Positions 54,985 through 64,000 of a stretch of 64,000 nt of DNA are shown here, piece after piece. The DNA comes from Chelydra serpentina (lineage: Eukaryota > Chordata > Testudines > Chelydridae). Both the position numbers and the translations under genes were made by a program. The notes beneath the pieces are model-generated. The model had not been told where the DNA came from and searched no databases. It was given only the letters and a program-made list of their open reading frames with translations. The stretch's first letter is position 1; each line of letters begins with the position of its first letter. The stretch is from assembly GCA_037349315.1 (NCBI GenBank), contig JBAIAC010000027.1:10049501-10113500 (forward strand), written 5' to 3'.

Positions 54985-57965
54985 CTCTCACTGGTCTGCA
55001 CTGCACTCTGGAATGTGACAATTTTCCCTCCCTCCCTTGTCCTCTCCACTCCTTGACACTCACTCACAGCAGGGAGTACTGGGGGAGTGTCTCCTGCTGT
55101 TCTCACCAGGGGCAGAGTCACACTCGGAGCTGGGGAGTTCACAGCAAGGGTGTGCATAGCTGAGTAAGTGCAAGACTCTGGATAGGATATGTCATGGGTC
55201 CCCCGCTTTGTGCCCAATCCATACAGGACAGGAGTCTGTTACAGCCCCCTCTGAGAAAGCCTCACCTCTTTAGCTCAAGCTTGACAACTCATGCTTTTAG
55301 CTCTGGAGGTCCCCAGTTTAATCGCCAGAGTGTCAGCCAAGATGGTGGCCATCATATATCAAGTGTAACAATCTAGCTCAATGGAGTAAGTTACTCAGCA
55401 TGAACCCGAGGAACATAATCTGGCCTAAGTTTGCAAGAATTAACTGTAAAATAGGTAGAGGCTACGGAGGTCTTTCATCAGGATGTTGCAAGGGGAGCAG
55501 CACATCTGCATCAAGTTGTTATTGTGCACATGAGGGAAAAAAGTCACATGAGATTCTTCCCTGGTGTGTGCTTCTTCAGCAAATTCACAATTTGCTGGAA
55601 TCAGACCCACTGTGTCAAACCAAATCAAACCACATACAGGGCAGCTAATGAGGAAAAAAAGTTAGGAAGAAACCTCTAGCTTGTATTCCTTCAGTGATAC
55701 AGTTTGTTGATGCAGTGCTAAATTAAGTCCCATTAATTCACTGTGAAAACAAGCCTTAGAGAATAGTATGGAATTTACAGTTTCTTCTCTCGGATTAATG
55801 TTGCATGGTAGCACTTTATTTTAAGACTAATTAATGCTAACTCAACAGCAGAAAGTCTGATACGTTTGAAATGCATCAACAGTAGATGGCTGCTATTGTA
55901 CCTGCTGTGATTCATGCTAAAAAAACCAGCTGAATATTTTCATAGCTGTGATTCATCTTTACATCCTCCCAGGCCTGTACTAGATTTATTGTGAATGGAC
56001 CTTTTCTACTTTAATGTCTTCGAAATGGGAGAGAGAGAAATGGTGGCAGAATCTGGCCCTTTTACTCTCGCTGAGCAGTGCTTTACTCTGAGCAGTCATA
56101 CTGAAATCAAATGAGTAGTAACTTAATTATATTGAGACTACTCAGAGTAAGGATAGCAGAGTCTAGGTGTATTGCATAGTAAATGCTCAATACACCACAG
56201 CCAGGTAGGTGGGGAACTTCTGCTGGGAGGGGTGGGGAGTTAACTTGATATAAATGAGTAGAGGTGAACGAATAATACCAAATAGATTGACAAAATGTAA
56301 ACCCCAATCGTGCAGGTGGGGGATCTGTTTGGGTAGAGTCAGATTGCAGGATCAGAGGACAGCTTACAACTAGTCACTGAAAAATTAAAAACGAACTTTT
56401 GGGAGGGGTTAAAAATCACCACCCCTAAAACAATACACACAGAGATTTTAGGAAAACATTTCATTTAAAGTAGCCTTCCACAGACTTTCTGAATTTTACG
56501 GCTGACCAGGCAAGTAGGGCAACAGCCTATAACAGATTTTTTGCTACCTAACATGTATTCTAGTTTCTTAGGTGATGTGGTAAAAGACATTGCGGTCAGG
56601 AATGGAGATAACCAATTGTTTCCCAGCATGTAGTACAGGTTACAAGACAATAAGTAGAGTGGTAAGTCTTCACCTTGGCCAGACCTGCATGGACAACAAT
56701 TATTATGAACCTTTGCTTGTTCAAAGTACTGCCGTGTTTGGATGCAAAGAAACAAAACCAGAGTTTCATTCCAGGATTGCAGGCTGCAACTTGTATTCAC
56801 CACAAAGAAATTATTTGAACAATGTTCCCGACAACATTCTGTTTGATCTGGGCAAGCTGAAACATATGGAAACTTAATTCTTTAACTGGCTGAGACCTGG
56901 CTCCAGGTTGGGGGTTTTGTACAAAATCTGCACAGAAGATTTATACAAGTGAGAGGCACATGCTGTCCTCATTAAATATCAGTGTGGCTGGAAATGAAAA
57001 AGATTAATATCTGCTGCAGGAGGCTGTCAAGGATCAATATGTTCCAACATATGTTTTAATGCTTTTTGGGTTCCCATATGTCTCTCCTGGGACTTCTTTA
57101 TTTCTCTTCCTCCCGCCCAAGGTTATGAAGCCAACTCTTTCCTAGGCCTACATATATATGCTTGGAAGCAATAAACTGATTTTCATAATGAATATTCTAT
57201 AGAAGAGACGAGTAAGAAGCTGTGCTTCTTATTAAAATAGTCCATGATAAGATTACGCTATGCATAAAGCCTAAACTGATCCTACTATATGCTACTGTAT
57301 TTAAACTCTAAGCACACATTTGGGTAGATTATTTTTCTAGGAAGGTGGCTAACCACAATTTCCTTGTCAGTGATTTACTATGGATTTTTGCTTCATTTCT
57401 AGTGACTGCTTTCTTATGTCTATATGGTGTAGTGGCCCTTATTGAAATTGATGGGATAGTGGATTTTGTTGTTGTGGCACATGGAAAAATCCACCCACTC
57501 ATGTACTGTAAGTGAAAATGTGTGGGCAGCAGGAGCCAGATTTTGGAGAAAAGAAAAACAAGAGAGAGAGGTGTGTGTGTGATGGAAAACAGATAAAAAT
57601 CAACAGAGCATATGCAAGAGGCTGGCCTGGCTTTAGAAACAGATTCACAGGCTGCTCATCAATTTGTCTTTTGAGGCATCAGGTGTGCGTGCGTGCTTGC
57701 TAACTCATCCGATTTTCCATCCAATCAATTAACACAGAGCTCAAAAAGGTCCACTTGAAGTCCGTACAGGGCAGATGAAATATACAAACACATCCATCGC
57801 AGAATACAGGACTCAGACAGTCAAAGACACTCCCCCAGTGACACGTCAAAGTAGGTGGAGAATTTAGAACTTTAAGATGGTGGCAGATGCAGGACAGCTT
57901 TAAGTGTGTTACCCTGAAGAGGGCTCTCTTAGAAATAAGGAAGGATTTTTAAAAAAAAACATAGG
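54985..57965. other. Unrecognised intergenic DNA
   Basis: No supported exon. A 111-codon frame at 54828-55163 overlaps minus-strand frames and is unsupported. At 56050-56160, AATCTGGCCCTTTTACTCTC and ACTACTCAGAGTAAGGATAG suggest an old palindromic repeat. The rest shows no family I can name. Confidence 0.38.
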
Positions 57966-57969
57966 CATG

Positions 57970-58110
57970 ATGTAACGGTCTGAGCTCTGGACTGGAGCTA
58001 CGAATTCCCGAGTACTAATTCCAGCGCTCAAACCATGATTTCATTTGTGGGCTGCCCTAGTTTTCTCCCTTGGATAAAAATAATTTCTTCCCAACCCCAG
58101 GAGTTGTTCC
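57970..58110 (+). repeat. MIR SINE, diverged
   Basis: GGTCTGAGCTCTGGACTGGA, CCCGAGTACTAATTCCAGCG and TAGTTTTCTCCCTTGGATAA follow the MIR head and core order on plus. Confidence 0.48.
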
Positions 58111-58224
58111 TTGTGACTGGAATACAGTTCTCTTCTCCTTGTTGTCAGTTACAAACATGCGTTAATATGTACCCCCGATAACTACAAGTGAAAGCTTAGT
58201 TACGTGACCTTCCCAGAACACTTC

Positions 58225-58400
58225 TTTATAAATAAATCAGCATGGCGTACATATAGGGCAGTGGAATGAGGTGACCAGGGTTTTATTCCCAGCTCCACCA
58301 CTAACCTGGTGTATAACGTCAGGCAACTCTCTTCACCTCTGCACAATTGCAATACACTGCTTATCCTCCTTGGATCTACAGATGAATTGCTATATGGACT
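58225..58400 (+). repeat. MIR SINE
   Basis: GGGCAGTGGAATGAGGTGAC, GGGTTTTATTCCCAGCTCCA, CCACTAACCTGGTG, GTCAGGCAACTCTCTTCACC and TCTGCACAATTGC fit a MIR in plus orientation up to the core. Downstream, CCCTGCAAAGTGCTGAGAGC with AACTCCCACTGAGGTCAAGG starts a palindromic repeat. Confidence 0.58.
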
Positions 58401-58514
58401 TGACCCTGCAAAGTGCTGAGAGCCCTCAACTCCCACTGAGGTCAAGGGGAGTTGTGGGGCAATGAGAACCTGGCAAGACAAAGCCCTCCAAGATGTATCC
58501 ATCTTCGCTGTGTT

Positions 58515-58785
58515 TTAAAACCCAAGGCAGTGAGTGTTCGAGCCCAGGCCTACAGACTTGTGCTAAACACAGCCGTTTAGACATTCAGGCCAATGCTGGA
58601 GCTCAGGGTCTGAAACATAGGTGTGGGGGGGAGAGAGGGAGTATCAGAGCCTGAACCACAACATCTACAGAGATATTTTCAGCGCCATAGCATGAGCCAG
58701 AGTTTGTAGACCTGGTCTCTGACACTCGTTGCTGGGGGGTTTGAGGAAAGGGAAGATTTTAAAAACAGCATAGACATGGCCCAGG
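58515..58785. mobile_element. Dispersed repeat with (A/T)TAGACAT motif (second copy)
   Basis: GAGCCCAGGCCTACAGACTT, GCCGTTTAGACATTCAGGCC, GGAGCTCAGGGTCTGAAAC, CAGAGCCTGAACC and CAGCATAGACATGG resemble the 35515-35765 element in a decayed form. It is non-coding. Confidence 0.42.
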
Positions 58786-58799
58786 AGTTAACTATTTAC

Positions 58800-59000
58800 A
58801 CTTCTGCAGCACCTTTCATCTCAAACACAAGTCAAGTCTTGCAGCAGCCATGCTAAACAGGGCATATTATCCTCTCCACTTCACAGATAGGGAAACGGAT
58901 GGATGGAGCAGTCTCTCCCCCCCCCCCCACCCCAAGAAGGTGAATTCTGAAGTGCCTTTTATCTGTCCACATAGCAAGTTAGAGCTGAATCTGATGAGAG
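58800..59000 (-). repeat. MIR-like fragment, decayed
   Basis: TATCCTCTCCACTTCACAGA, TAGGGAAACGG and CACATAGCAAGTTAGAGC fit parts of a reverse-complement MIR. The centre is disrupted by a C-run of about 14 bases (58917-58930). Confidence 0.4.
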
Positions 59001-59037
59001 GACAATAATCGTCACAACTCCTGCCATCGGAATAGGA

Positions 59038-59059
59038 TTTTTTTTTGGGGGGGGGGGGG
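59038..59059. repeat. T9G13 homopolymer junction
   Basis: Nine T residues run into 13 G residues, similar to the T10G14 junction at 19679. Sequencing or assembly length error is possible. Confidence 0.9.
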
Positions 59060-59061
59060 TG

Positions 59062-59533
59062 TCTTGGTCTCCCAGGCAGTACGAGTATCAGAAAATAATT
59101 AAAAGACAGAACCTTTTATGTGGCTTATGACACTTTGATCAAGGTTTTTTAATTAATCTATATTGCCTTAAGCTATTGCAAGTTTGTTTCACCCTGATCA
59201 ACAATATCAGAACAGGGTTGCTTAGGATACAGTAGGAAGCTTGAGCAATGAGTTATAGTGGAGTCAGCTATTGACACTAAGCCTGCTTATTAACCCCTTT
59301 GCTGCTGAACACAACCACAGCCCGTGTGTGAGGACAGTGGCATTCTGCCAAGGTTGGCATTTCAATGGGGGAAAAATACCAGGTACATGAGGCAGCAACA
59401 GAGATATGTTAGGCAGACATCGAAATGCATTTTAGCCCACATATGGTACCTGGCACATTAAAATTCCATCACAGTTCAAGCAATCTTAATGATTTAGGCA
59501 ATGGATCAGGAATCAGTGTTGACTTATTACTAT
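59062..59533. other. Unrecognised intergenic DNA
   Basis: No repeat or exon could be named. Confidence 0.4.
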
Positions 59534-59684
59534 TACAGTAAGTCCTCGCTTAATGTTGTAGTTATGTTCCTGAAAAATGCAACTTAAAGCAAAACGATTT
59601 TAAGCAAATCCAATTTCCCCATAAGAATTAATGTAAATAGGAGGGGTTAGGTTCCAGGGAATTTTTCTTCACCAGACAGAGAGA

Positions 59685-59721
59685 CGTGTGTGTGTGTGTG
59701 TGTGTGTTCACACACATATAT

Positions 59722-59761
<40 letters not shown>
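59685..59761. repeat. Back-to-back (GT)n-(CA)n compound microsatellite
   Basis: About 12 GT units (59685-59708) are followed by TCACACACATATATACATA and about 19 CA units (to 59761). GT and CA arms are complementary, so a single strand could fold into a hairpin. Confidence 0.92.
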
Positions 59762-59765
<4 letters not shown>

Positions 59766-59974
59766 AAAACAATTTAATACTGTACACAGCAATGATGATT
59801 GTGAAGCTTGGTTGAGGTGGTGAAGTAAGTGGGTGGGATATTTCCCAGGGAATGCCTTACTGCTAAATGATGAACTAGAACTGAGCTGAGCCCTCAAGGG
59901 TTAACACATTGTTGTTAATGTAGCCTCATACTCTACAAGGCAGCACAAATGGAGGGAGGGGAGACAGCATGGCA

Positions 59975-59993
59975 GACACACACACACACACAC
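59975..59993. repeat. (AC)9 microsatellite inside the Tigger-like element
   Basis: Short perfect AC run. A second C-run plus AC tract lies at 60110-60133. Confidence 0.88.
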
Positions 59994-60249
59994 TCTGCAA
60001 GCTCCCTCCGTCCTGAGCCCTGTCGTGTCCCCCCTCTGCTCTATGGAGATAGGGTAAGCGGGTGGGAGCAGGGGGGGATGGGGACACCCTGATATTAGCC
60101 CCCCTCTTAAGCCCCCCCCCCCACACACACACACTCACAGAAAGCAGGAGGCTCCCAGGAGCAGCTCCAAGGCAGAGGGCAGGAGCATCACATGGCAGTG
60201 GGCGGGGGAGGGGCAGCTGAACTGCTGGCAACTGATAGCTTGCTGAGCT

Positions 60250-60373
60250 TAGGGTGACCAGATATCCCAATTTTATAGGGACAGTCCTGATTTTTGGGGT
60301 CTTTTTCTTATATAGGCTCCTATAACCCCACCACCCCGTCCCGATTTTGCACATTTGTTGTCTGGTCACCCTA
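60250..60373. mobile_element. Nested MITE with TAGGGTGACCAGA inverted ends (124 bp)
   Basis: TAGGGTGACCAGA at the left pairs exactly with TCTGGTCACCCTA at the right. The interior has CCAATTTTATAGGGACAGTC and CTTATATAGGCTCC followed by a C-rich part and CCCGTCCCGATTTTGCAC. A GCT trinucleotide borders both sides (60247-60249 and 60374-60376), a possible 3-bp target duplication. It lies wholly inside the Tigger-like element, so it is the younger insertion. Confidence 0.82.
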
Positions 60374-60639
60374 GCTGGGCAACTGCCACACAGGGAACTT
60401 AGGGGAGCTGATGGGGGGGCTGCCTGTCCACCCTGGTTCCAAGCCCCCACCAGCTAGCTGCAAAGGGCTGCTCTTTCTGCAAGCAGTGGACAAAGCAGGA
60501 AGCTGACAAACGACGTTATAAGGGAGCACTGTGCAACTTTAAATGAGCATGTTCCCTAATTGATCAGCAACTTAACATTGGAATAACATTAACTGGGATG
60601 ACTTTAAGTGAGGAGTTACTGTACTTAAAATTACCAAGA

Positions 60640-60960
60640 CGGGGACATTGTACTAGGTGCTGTACATAGAAAGAAACAGTTCCTGCTCCAAAGGAGTTTC
60701 CGATCTCAATACACAAGTCAGACAGAGGATGGCAGAAGAAGGAGAAGGAGACAATATTCCCTATATTATAGGGGAGGAATTGAAGCACAAAGAAATGAAG
60801 GTCCTGATCCAAAACTCACTGAAGACAACGAGAAGATTCTCATGGGCTTTGGATCAGGTTTAAAAGACTTGGCCAAGGTCACACAGGAAGTCTGTGGCAG
60901 AGAAGGAAATGAGTCCAGATTTCCCAATACCATAATCACAACACTGTCCTTCCTTTCTGC
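60640..60960 (-). repeat. MIR/L2-like composite interrupted by a fold-back element
   Basis: The reverse MIR core appears as ATAGGGGAGGAATTGAAGC and ACAAAGAAATGAA up to 60799. It resumes at 60860 with TTAAAAGACTTGGCCAAGG, TCACACAGGAAGTCTGTGGC and AGAGAAGG. The intervening 60800-60859 is a separate palindromic element. Upstream, GTACTAGGTGCTGTACATAG and CAAAGGAGTTTCCGATCTCA look like a reversed L3-like tail. Confidence 0.62.
60800..60859. mobile_element. Fold-back element (GGTCCTGATCCAAA...TTTGGATCAGG) in a MIR
   Basis: The inverted ends GTCCTGATCCAAA and TTTGGATCAGG are clear. TGAA (60796-60799) and TTAA (60860-60863) border it, consistent with a TTAA target in which one copy mutated. It is about 60 bp and belongs to a different subfamily from the inserts at 46870 and 50814. 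Confidence 0.65.
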
Positions 60961-60964
60961 ATTA

Positions 60965-61093
60965 ACTCATACTCTGTAGCCTTAGGAAAGTGACTGTACC
61001 TCATCTCAGTTTTCCTGTCAGTAAAGCAGGAATACTGCTAAAGCAAAAGATCCTGACTTCCCAAGGCTGTTGCAGGATTGAATAGGTACATTT
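60965..61093 (+). repeat. MIR SINE fragment
   Basis: GCCTTAGGAAAGTGACTGTA, CCTCATCTCAGTTTTCCTGT and CAGTAAAGCAGGAATACTGC follow the MIR core on plus. The 3' end merges with a TAAA simple repeat. Confidence 0.55.
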
Positions 61094-61131
61094 TAAATAA
61101 ATAAATAAATAAATAAAATAAAAAATAAATA
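61094..61131. repeat. (TAAA)n microsatellite
   Basis: Six to seven TAAA units are followed by imperfect A-rich units, at the expected tail position of the preceding SINE. Confidence 0.88.
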
Positions 61132-61254
61132 AGATATACTCTGAACATGAAATGTAGTATATAAATATTTACTATCAAATGTAGTAAGCAGTAAAGTTTA
61201 ATAGCTTTTTATCTGGTATTTACTTGTGTGTTATACCACTTTCCCCTACACTAT

Positions 61255-61380
61255 GGCTGTTTTGTCTATTTATATTACAAGTTCTTCAGGACAGGAGTAG
61301 TACAGTCCCCGTCTTCTTATAGCACCTAGAGCAATGGGACCCCATTCTTGGTTGCTCCATAGGCATTACCATATCAGCAC
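61255..61380 (+). repeat. L3/L2-like LINE 3' tail
   Basis: ATTACAAGTTCTTCAGGACA, GGAGTAGTACAGTCCCCGTC, TATAGCACCTAGAGCAATGG and GACCCCATTCTTGGTTGC match the old tail pattern closely. Confidence 0.62.
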
Positions 61381-61384
61381 CTTT

Positions 61385-61740
61385 GAATGTGGAACCATAC
61401 AGCGAAACAAAAGACTCTGCAGTTTCCCCTCACTCATTCATTGCTTGAAAACGGCTCAGCAGCTTTGGACAGAACGTCAGAAAAAGAAATGCACCCTGAC
61501 TCGAAGCCTGCATGCCAGATTTCCAGTCCTCCCCTCCCCCCAAATCTAAAAAGAGAGAAATTTTAAATAATTGAAAAGTGACTCTTTATATCAGACATTC
61601 ATAAGCAACTTTAACAATAGGCCGCACAACATACTCTGCATTTGTTATTTTAAAAAGCTGTCAATATTATTGTTTTTTCTGAACACTGAAAACAGAAGCC
61701 AGGTGCATCAGTTCATTTTTATCCTAGCTCAGGCCCCCGT
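61385..61740. other. Unrecognised intergenic DNA
   Basis: No supported exon or repeat. Confidence 0.4.
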
Positions 61741-61747
61741 CCCAGGG

Positions 61748-62755
61748 TGTACTCACCACCAACGCACCTTCCCTCCATGCCAGGATGCAGTAGCGCAAAG
61801 ATTCTGCTCTAGTAGCCCATCATCCAGGAGGTGTAGCAGCCTGGTACTCTGGCCCGGTCACCTTTCGCTTCAGTCCCCTTCCAGCATAACAGAAGTCAAA
61901 ACAGAAAACCCAACACCTAATGGTCTCCATGGCAGGCCCCTATAAAGGGCCCAGCTTTCTTTGCCTCTTTAGCTCCTCAGGCTTGTATTTCTCTGCTTGC
62001 TGAGGAGTAGAGGGAAACCAGCCCTGCATTCCAGCCCAGTTAGGCAGCTAAGGACTCCCCCATCCAGCCCCTCACTGCTTCCTTGGGCTGCTCCTAGCTT
62101 TACCCTGTTTGTCAGCATGCCTCACTGGGCTGCAAACTCCACTTATCCCACCTGGGAGCTCATGCTCCTCAAGCAGCTTCTTCCCAACCAGCTATGAAGG
62201 AGCTTCCTCAGGACTCATCCCAGCCTCTTTGGTAGCAGCTGGGTGCACGTCAGACAGTCTCAGTCTCTTTCTCCTTCAGACAGGAGCCCAGCCCTCCTGC
62301 CCAGCCCTACTCCTGAAGCTGTGGGTATGGTTCACTTCCTATCTCCCTTCTTGAGTGAGGAACCTCCCCCGCCCCCAACCTCCTCCTGATTGGACCAGCT
62401 GTGGGGCCTTAGCCAGCTTCTCCTCAGCTGGCCCTCTTTTCCCAGTTAGCCCTCAGGGTTCTCCTGCTAATGTCTCTCTCCTGGGAGGGAGGAGGCAGCA
62501 TGTATATGGTCCCCTTCCCACAGCTCATCCCCGGTGACTGGGAGAGGAGGGAGCCTTACCCCACTCACTCTACCAGGGTCCTGGTCTCAGGCCCTTAAAG
62601 AGACAGTAACAGGTTTTCTTCCCAAATCCCACTTTTCCCCTAGGGCTGCTTCTCTCTTCTGCTAGCGTGTAAGTCCTTGCACACCTCAGAACTCCCAGTA
62701 TCTTAAAGGGCCAGGTCACATGAAAGGGGTGGGCTGTCCCCTAGACCTCACTACA
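61748..62755 (+). mobile_element. Probable LTR-like interspersed repeat (~1 kb)
   Basis: The unit begins TGTACTCACCACCAACGCAC and may end CTCACTACA. A TATA box (CCCCTATAAAGGGC) lies at about 61938 with a pyrimidine-rich transcribed region behind it. The interior (TTAGCTCCTCAGGC, AGTTAGGCAGCTAAGGACTC, GCATGCCTCACTGGGCTGC) resembles a turtle LTR-like repeat I recall. Frames of 60-124 codons on plus have no domains and reflect the C/T-rich bias. No target duplication was found. Confidence 0.4.
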
Positions 62756-62759
62756 CTTA

Positions 62760-64000
62760 AGGGGACAGACTATCCTATCAAGTCCCATTTTAGCAACTTA
62801 TTTAATCACAGGCATACCTTTAAGTCAATGGTGTGATTAAAGCTGCCTGTGTTTAGGAATCTTGCTGAATCGGGCCTAACTCCTGTTGAATGTCAAGGGG
62901 AAAGTCACTTTTGCAAATGAGACTCAGGATCCTAAGTCACTTAGTTTTTGAAAATGTTACCCCCCACAATGATTCCTGCCTGAAGCCCATAAGTCCTTGG
63001 TGAGCTAGAGCCTATCTTTTAGAGAGGTATCCAGACTGAGAGCTGGATACTGATGTGTTCAGTATGTCAGAGAAGGAGAGATTATTGCCCTTATTTTCTC
63101 ATGGTGCGAGCCAGCATCCCTTGGCTATGTTAAAAACCACTGTCTTTAAGGATATAAGATCCTTCAAAGAGCTGTGGCACCCCTGTGAAGTGCACTCCTC
63201 ATGTGTCCAAACCAGCTCCCAGTGATGCTAATAGAAAGATTCCTGCTGATTTCAAACGGAATTGTGACCTTAATGAAAACCGAGAGAATTCTGCAGCTGG
63301 CAGGAACTGCTCAACACCTCTGGGGAGAAGTCTGGTAAGAGCTGATCTCATGAACAAGGCTTTGCAGGTTTTAATTGTTAATTGATCCTGCAAGGTGCAG
63401 AGCACCCTCATCTCCCCCTGGATTCAACCGGAGCCAAGGATGCCTGGCACCGAGCCAATCGCTTATGCTCACCATTAATTCTCTCTGGTTTATGGTGCTT
63501 TATCAGACTGTTTAGTGTACTGTAAGTGGGGAAGAGAAATACTAGGTCTCTCAGCGCATTCATTAAAGGTTAAAATATCTAGTGAACTTGAATTAGAACA
63601 AGAGACTAAAACAAAATTCAGCACGCTAAGAGATTTACAGTATGCTATCCCAGCAACTTTCTGATTGGCTTCTTCAATGCACTCTCCTAATAAACCCTTC
63701 TGAGCAAGTAATCACATGTTTGGAAAATGCTGACCCCCTTGTTGTTTCCACTTAAACGGCAATAAAGCACAGTCTGTTCTTATCTCTTTATTTTTTTAAA
63801 TAAATGTTTAAAAACCGATACATTTAAAATTCAACTCAATATGGGTAATATACATCACGGGCCTTCTCATGAACCTCTTGGGCAAAATAAATAAATAATC
63901 CTGTTTTCACTGGAGAGGAGGGATATTCTTATGTTGAAGGCACACAGAACAGGATGCAGGGGATCTGGGTTGACTGGCTCTGCCACCGAGTTTGTGTGTC
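62760..64000. other. Unrecognised intergenic DNA to the window end
   Basis: GATCCTGCAAGGTGCAGAGC near 63384 and CCTTTAAGTCAATGGTG near 62820 are phrases of palindromic repeats. The last 450 bases are A/T-rich with no recognised feature. No exon supported. Confidence 0.38.

Larger units (their letters stand above)
59536..60621. mobile_element. Tigger-like (Tc1/mariner group) non-autonomous transposon, 1,086 bp
   Basis: The left end is CAGTAAGTCCTCGCTTAA and the right end, read in complement, is CAGTAACTCCTCACTTAA. TA dinucleotides flank both ends (59534-59535 and 60622-60623), as expected for a TA-target transposon. The interior has AGCCCTCAAGGGTTAACACA and ACGACGTTATAAGGGAGCAC phrases that I recognise from a common turtle element. 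It encodes no transposase; frames up to 174 codons on minus run through C-rich and microsatellite DNA. A smaller transposon is nested at 60250-60373. Confidence 0.8.

Noticed and set aside
59926..60450. 174-codon minus-strand frame
   Set aside because: Runs through microsatellites, a nested MITE and C-runs of the Tigger-like element. Not a transposase.
1..64000. CRISPR array, operons or prokaryotic genes
   Set aside because: No regular spacer-repeat array and no dense long frames. Repeat content is that of a vertebrate genome.

Overview
This window reads as non-coding nuclear DNA from a turtle, most likely a cryptodire. The best clue is four copies of a short SINE whose 5' part is tRNA-derived, with pol III box A and box B, and whose 3' part is CR1-like. 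I recognise this as the tortoise pol III/SINE (Cry I type). CR1 LINE ends, hAT and Tigger-like DNA transposons, a solo LTR and many old MIR and L3/L2-like fragments fit a slowly evolving sauropsid genome. I find no supportable host protein-coding exon, rRNA, tRNA gene or CRISPR array. Almost every open frame is short, and the longer ones lie inside repeats or GC-rich mobile elements.

Layout. 1-6.1 kb is mostly unrecognised intergenic DNA. 6.1-12.5 kb holds a long-arm fold-back element, a hAT element with a perfect 8-bp target duplication, MIR fragments, one SINE and a striking pair of ~95-bp inverted repeats. 12.6-20.1 kb carries small fold-back elements, A/T-rich hAT-like elements, a CA microsatellite and a probable LTR. 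20.7-22.6 kb is dense in mobile DNA: a solo LTR, a MIR, a SINE and a GC-rich hAT element with an internal minisatellite. 23.6-31.3 kb is the longest stretch poor in recognisable retroelements. 31.3-36.9 kb has a Penelope-like tail, an L3-like LINE end, MIRs and a SINE. 37.8 kb has a long TG repeat. 39.3-43.7 kb has two CR1 LINE ends in the same orientation. 44-53 kb has MIRs, a third hAT element and a SINE. 53.8-64 kb has LTR-like DNA, MIRs, and a 1.1-kb Tigger-like transposon that contains both a back-to-back GT/AC microsatellite and a nested small transposon.

No genes work together here; the window records layered transposon insertions. The most useful signals are the repeated insertion of different fold-back elements at one TTAA-containing position inside MIR copies, the well-preserved inverted repeat around 11.2/12.4 kb, and the hAT family with a CpG-rich minisatellite core. 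Family names come from recognition by eye, not from a database search, and boundaries of old elements are approximate.
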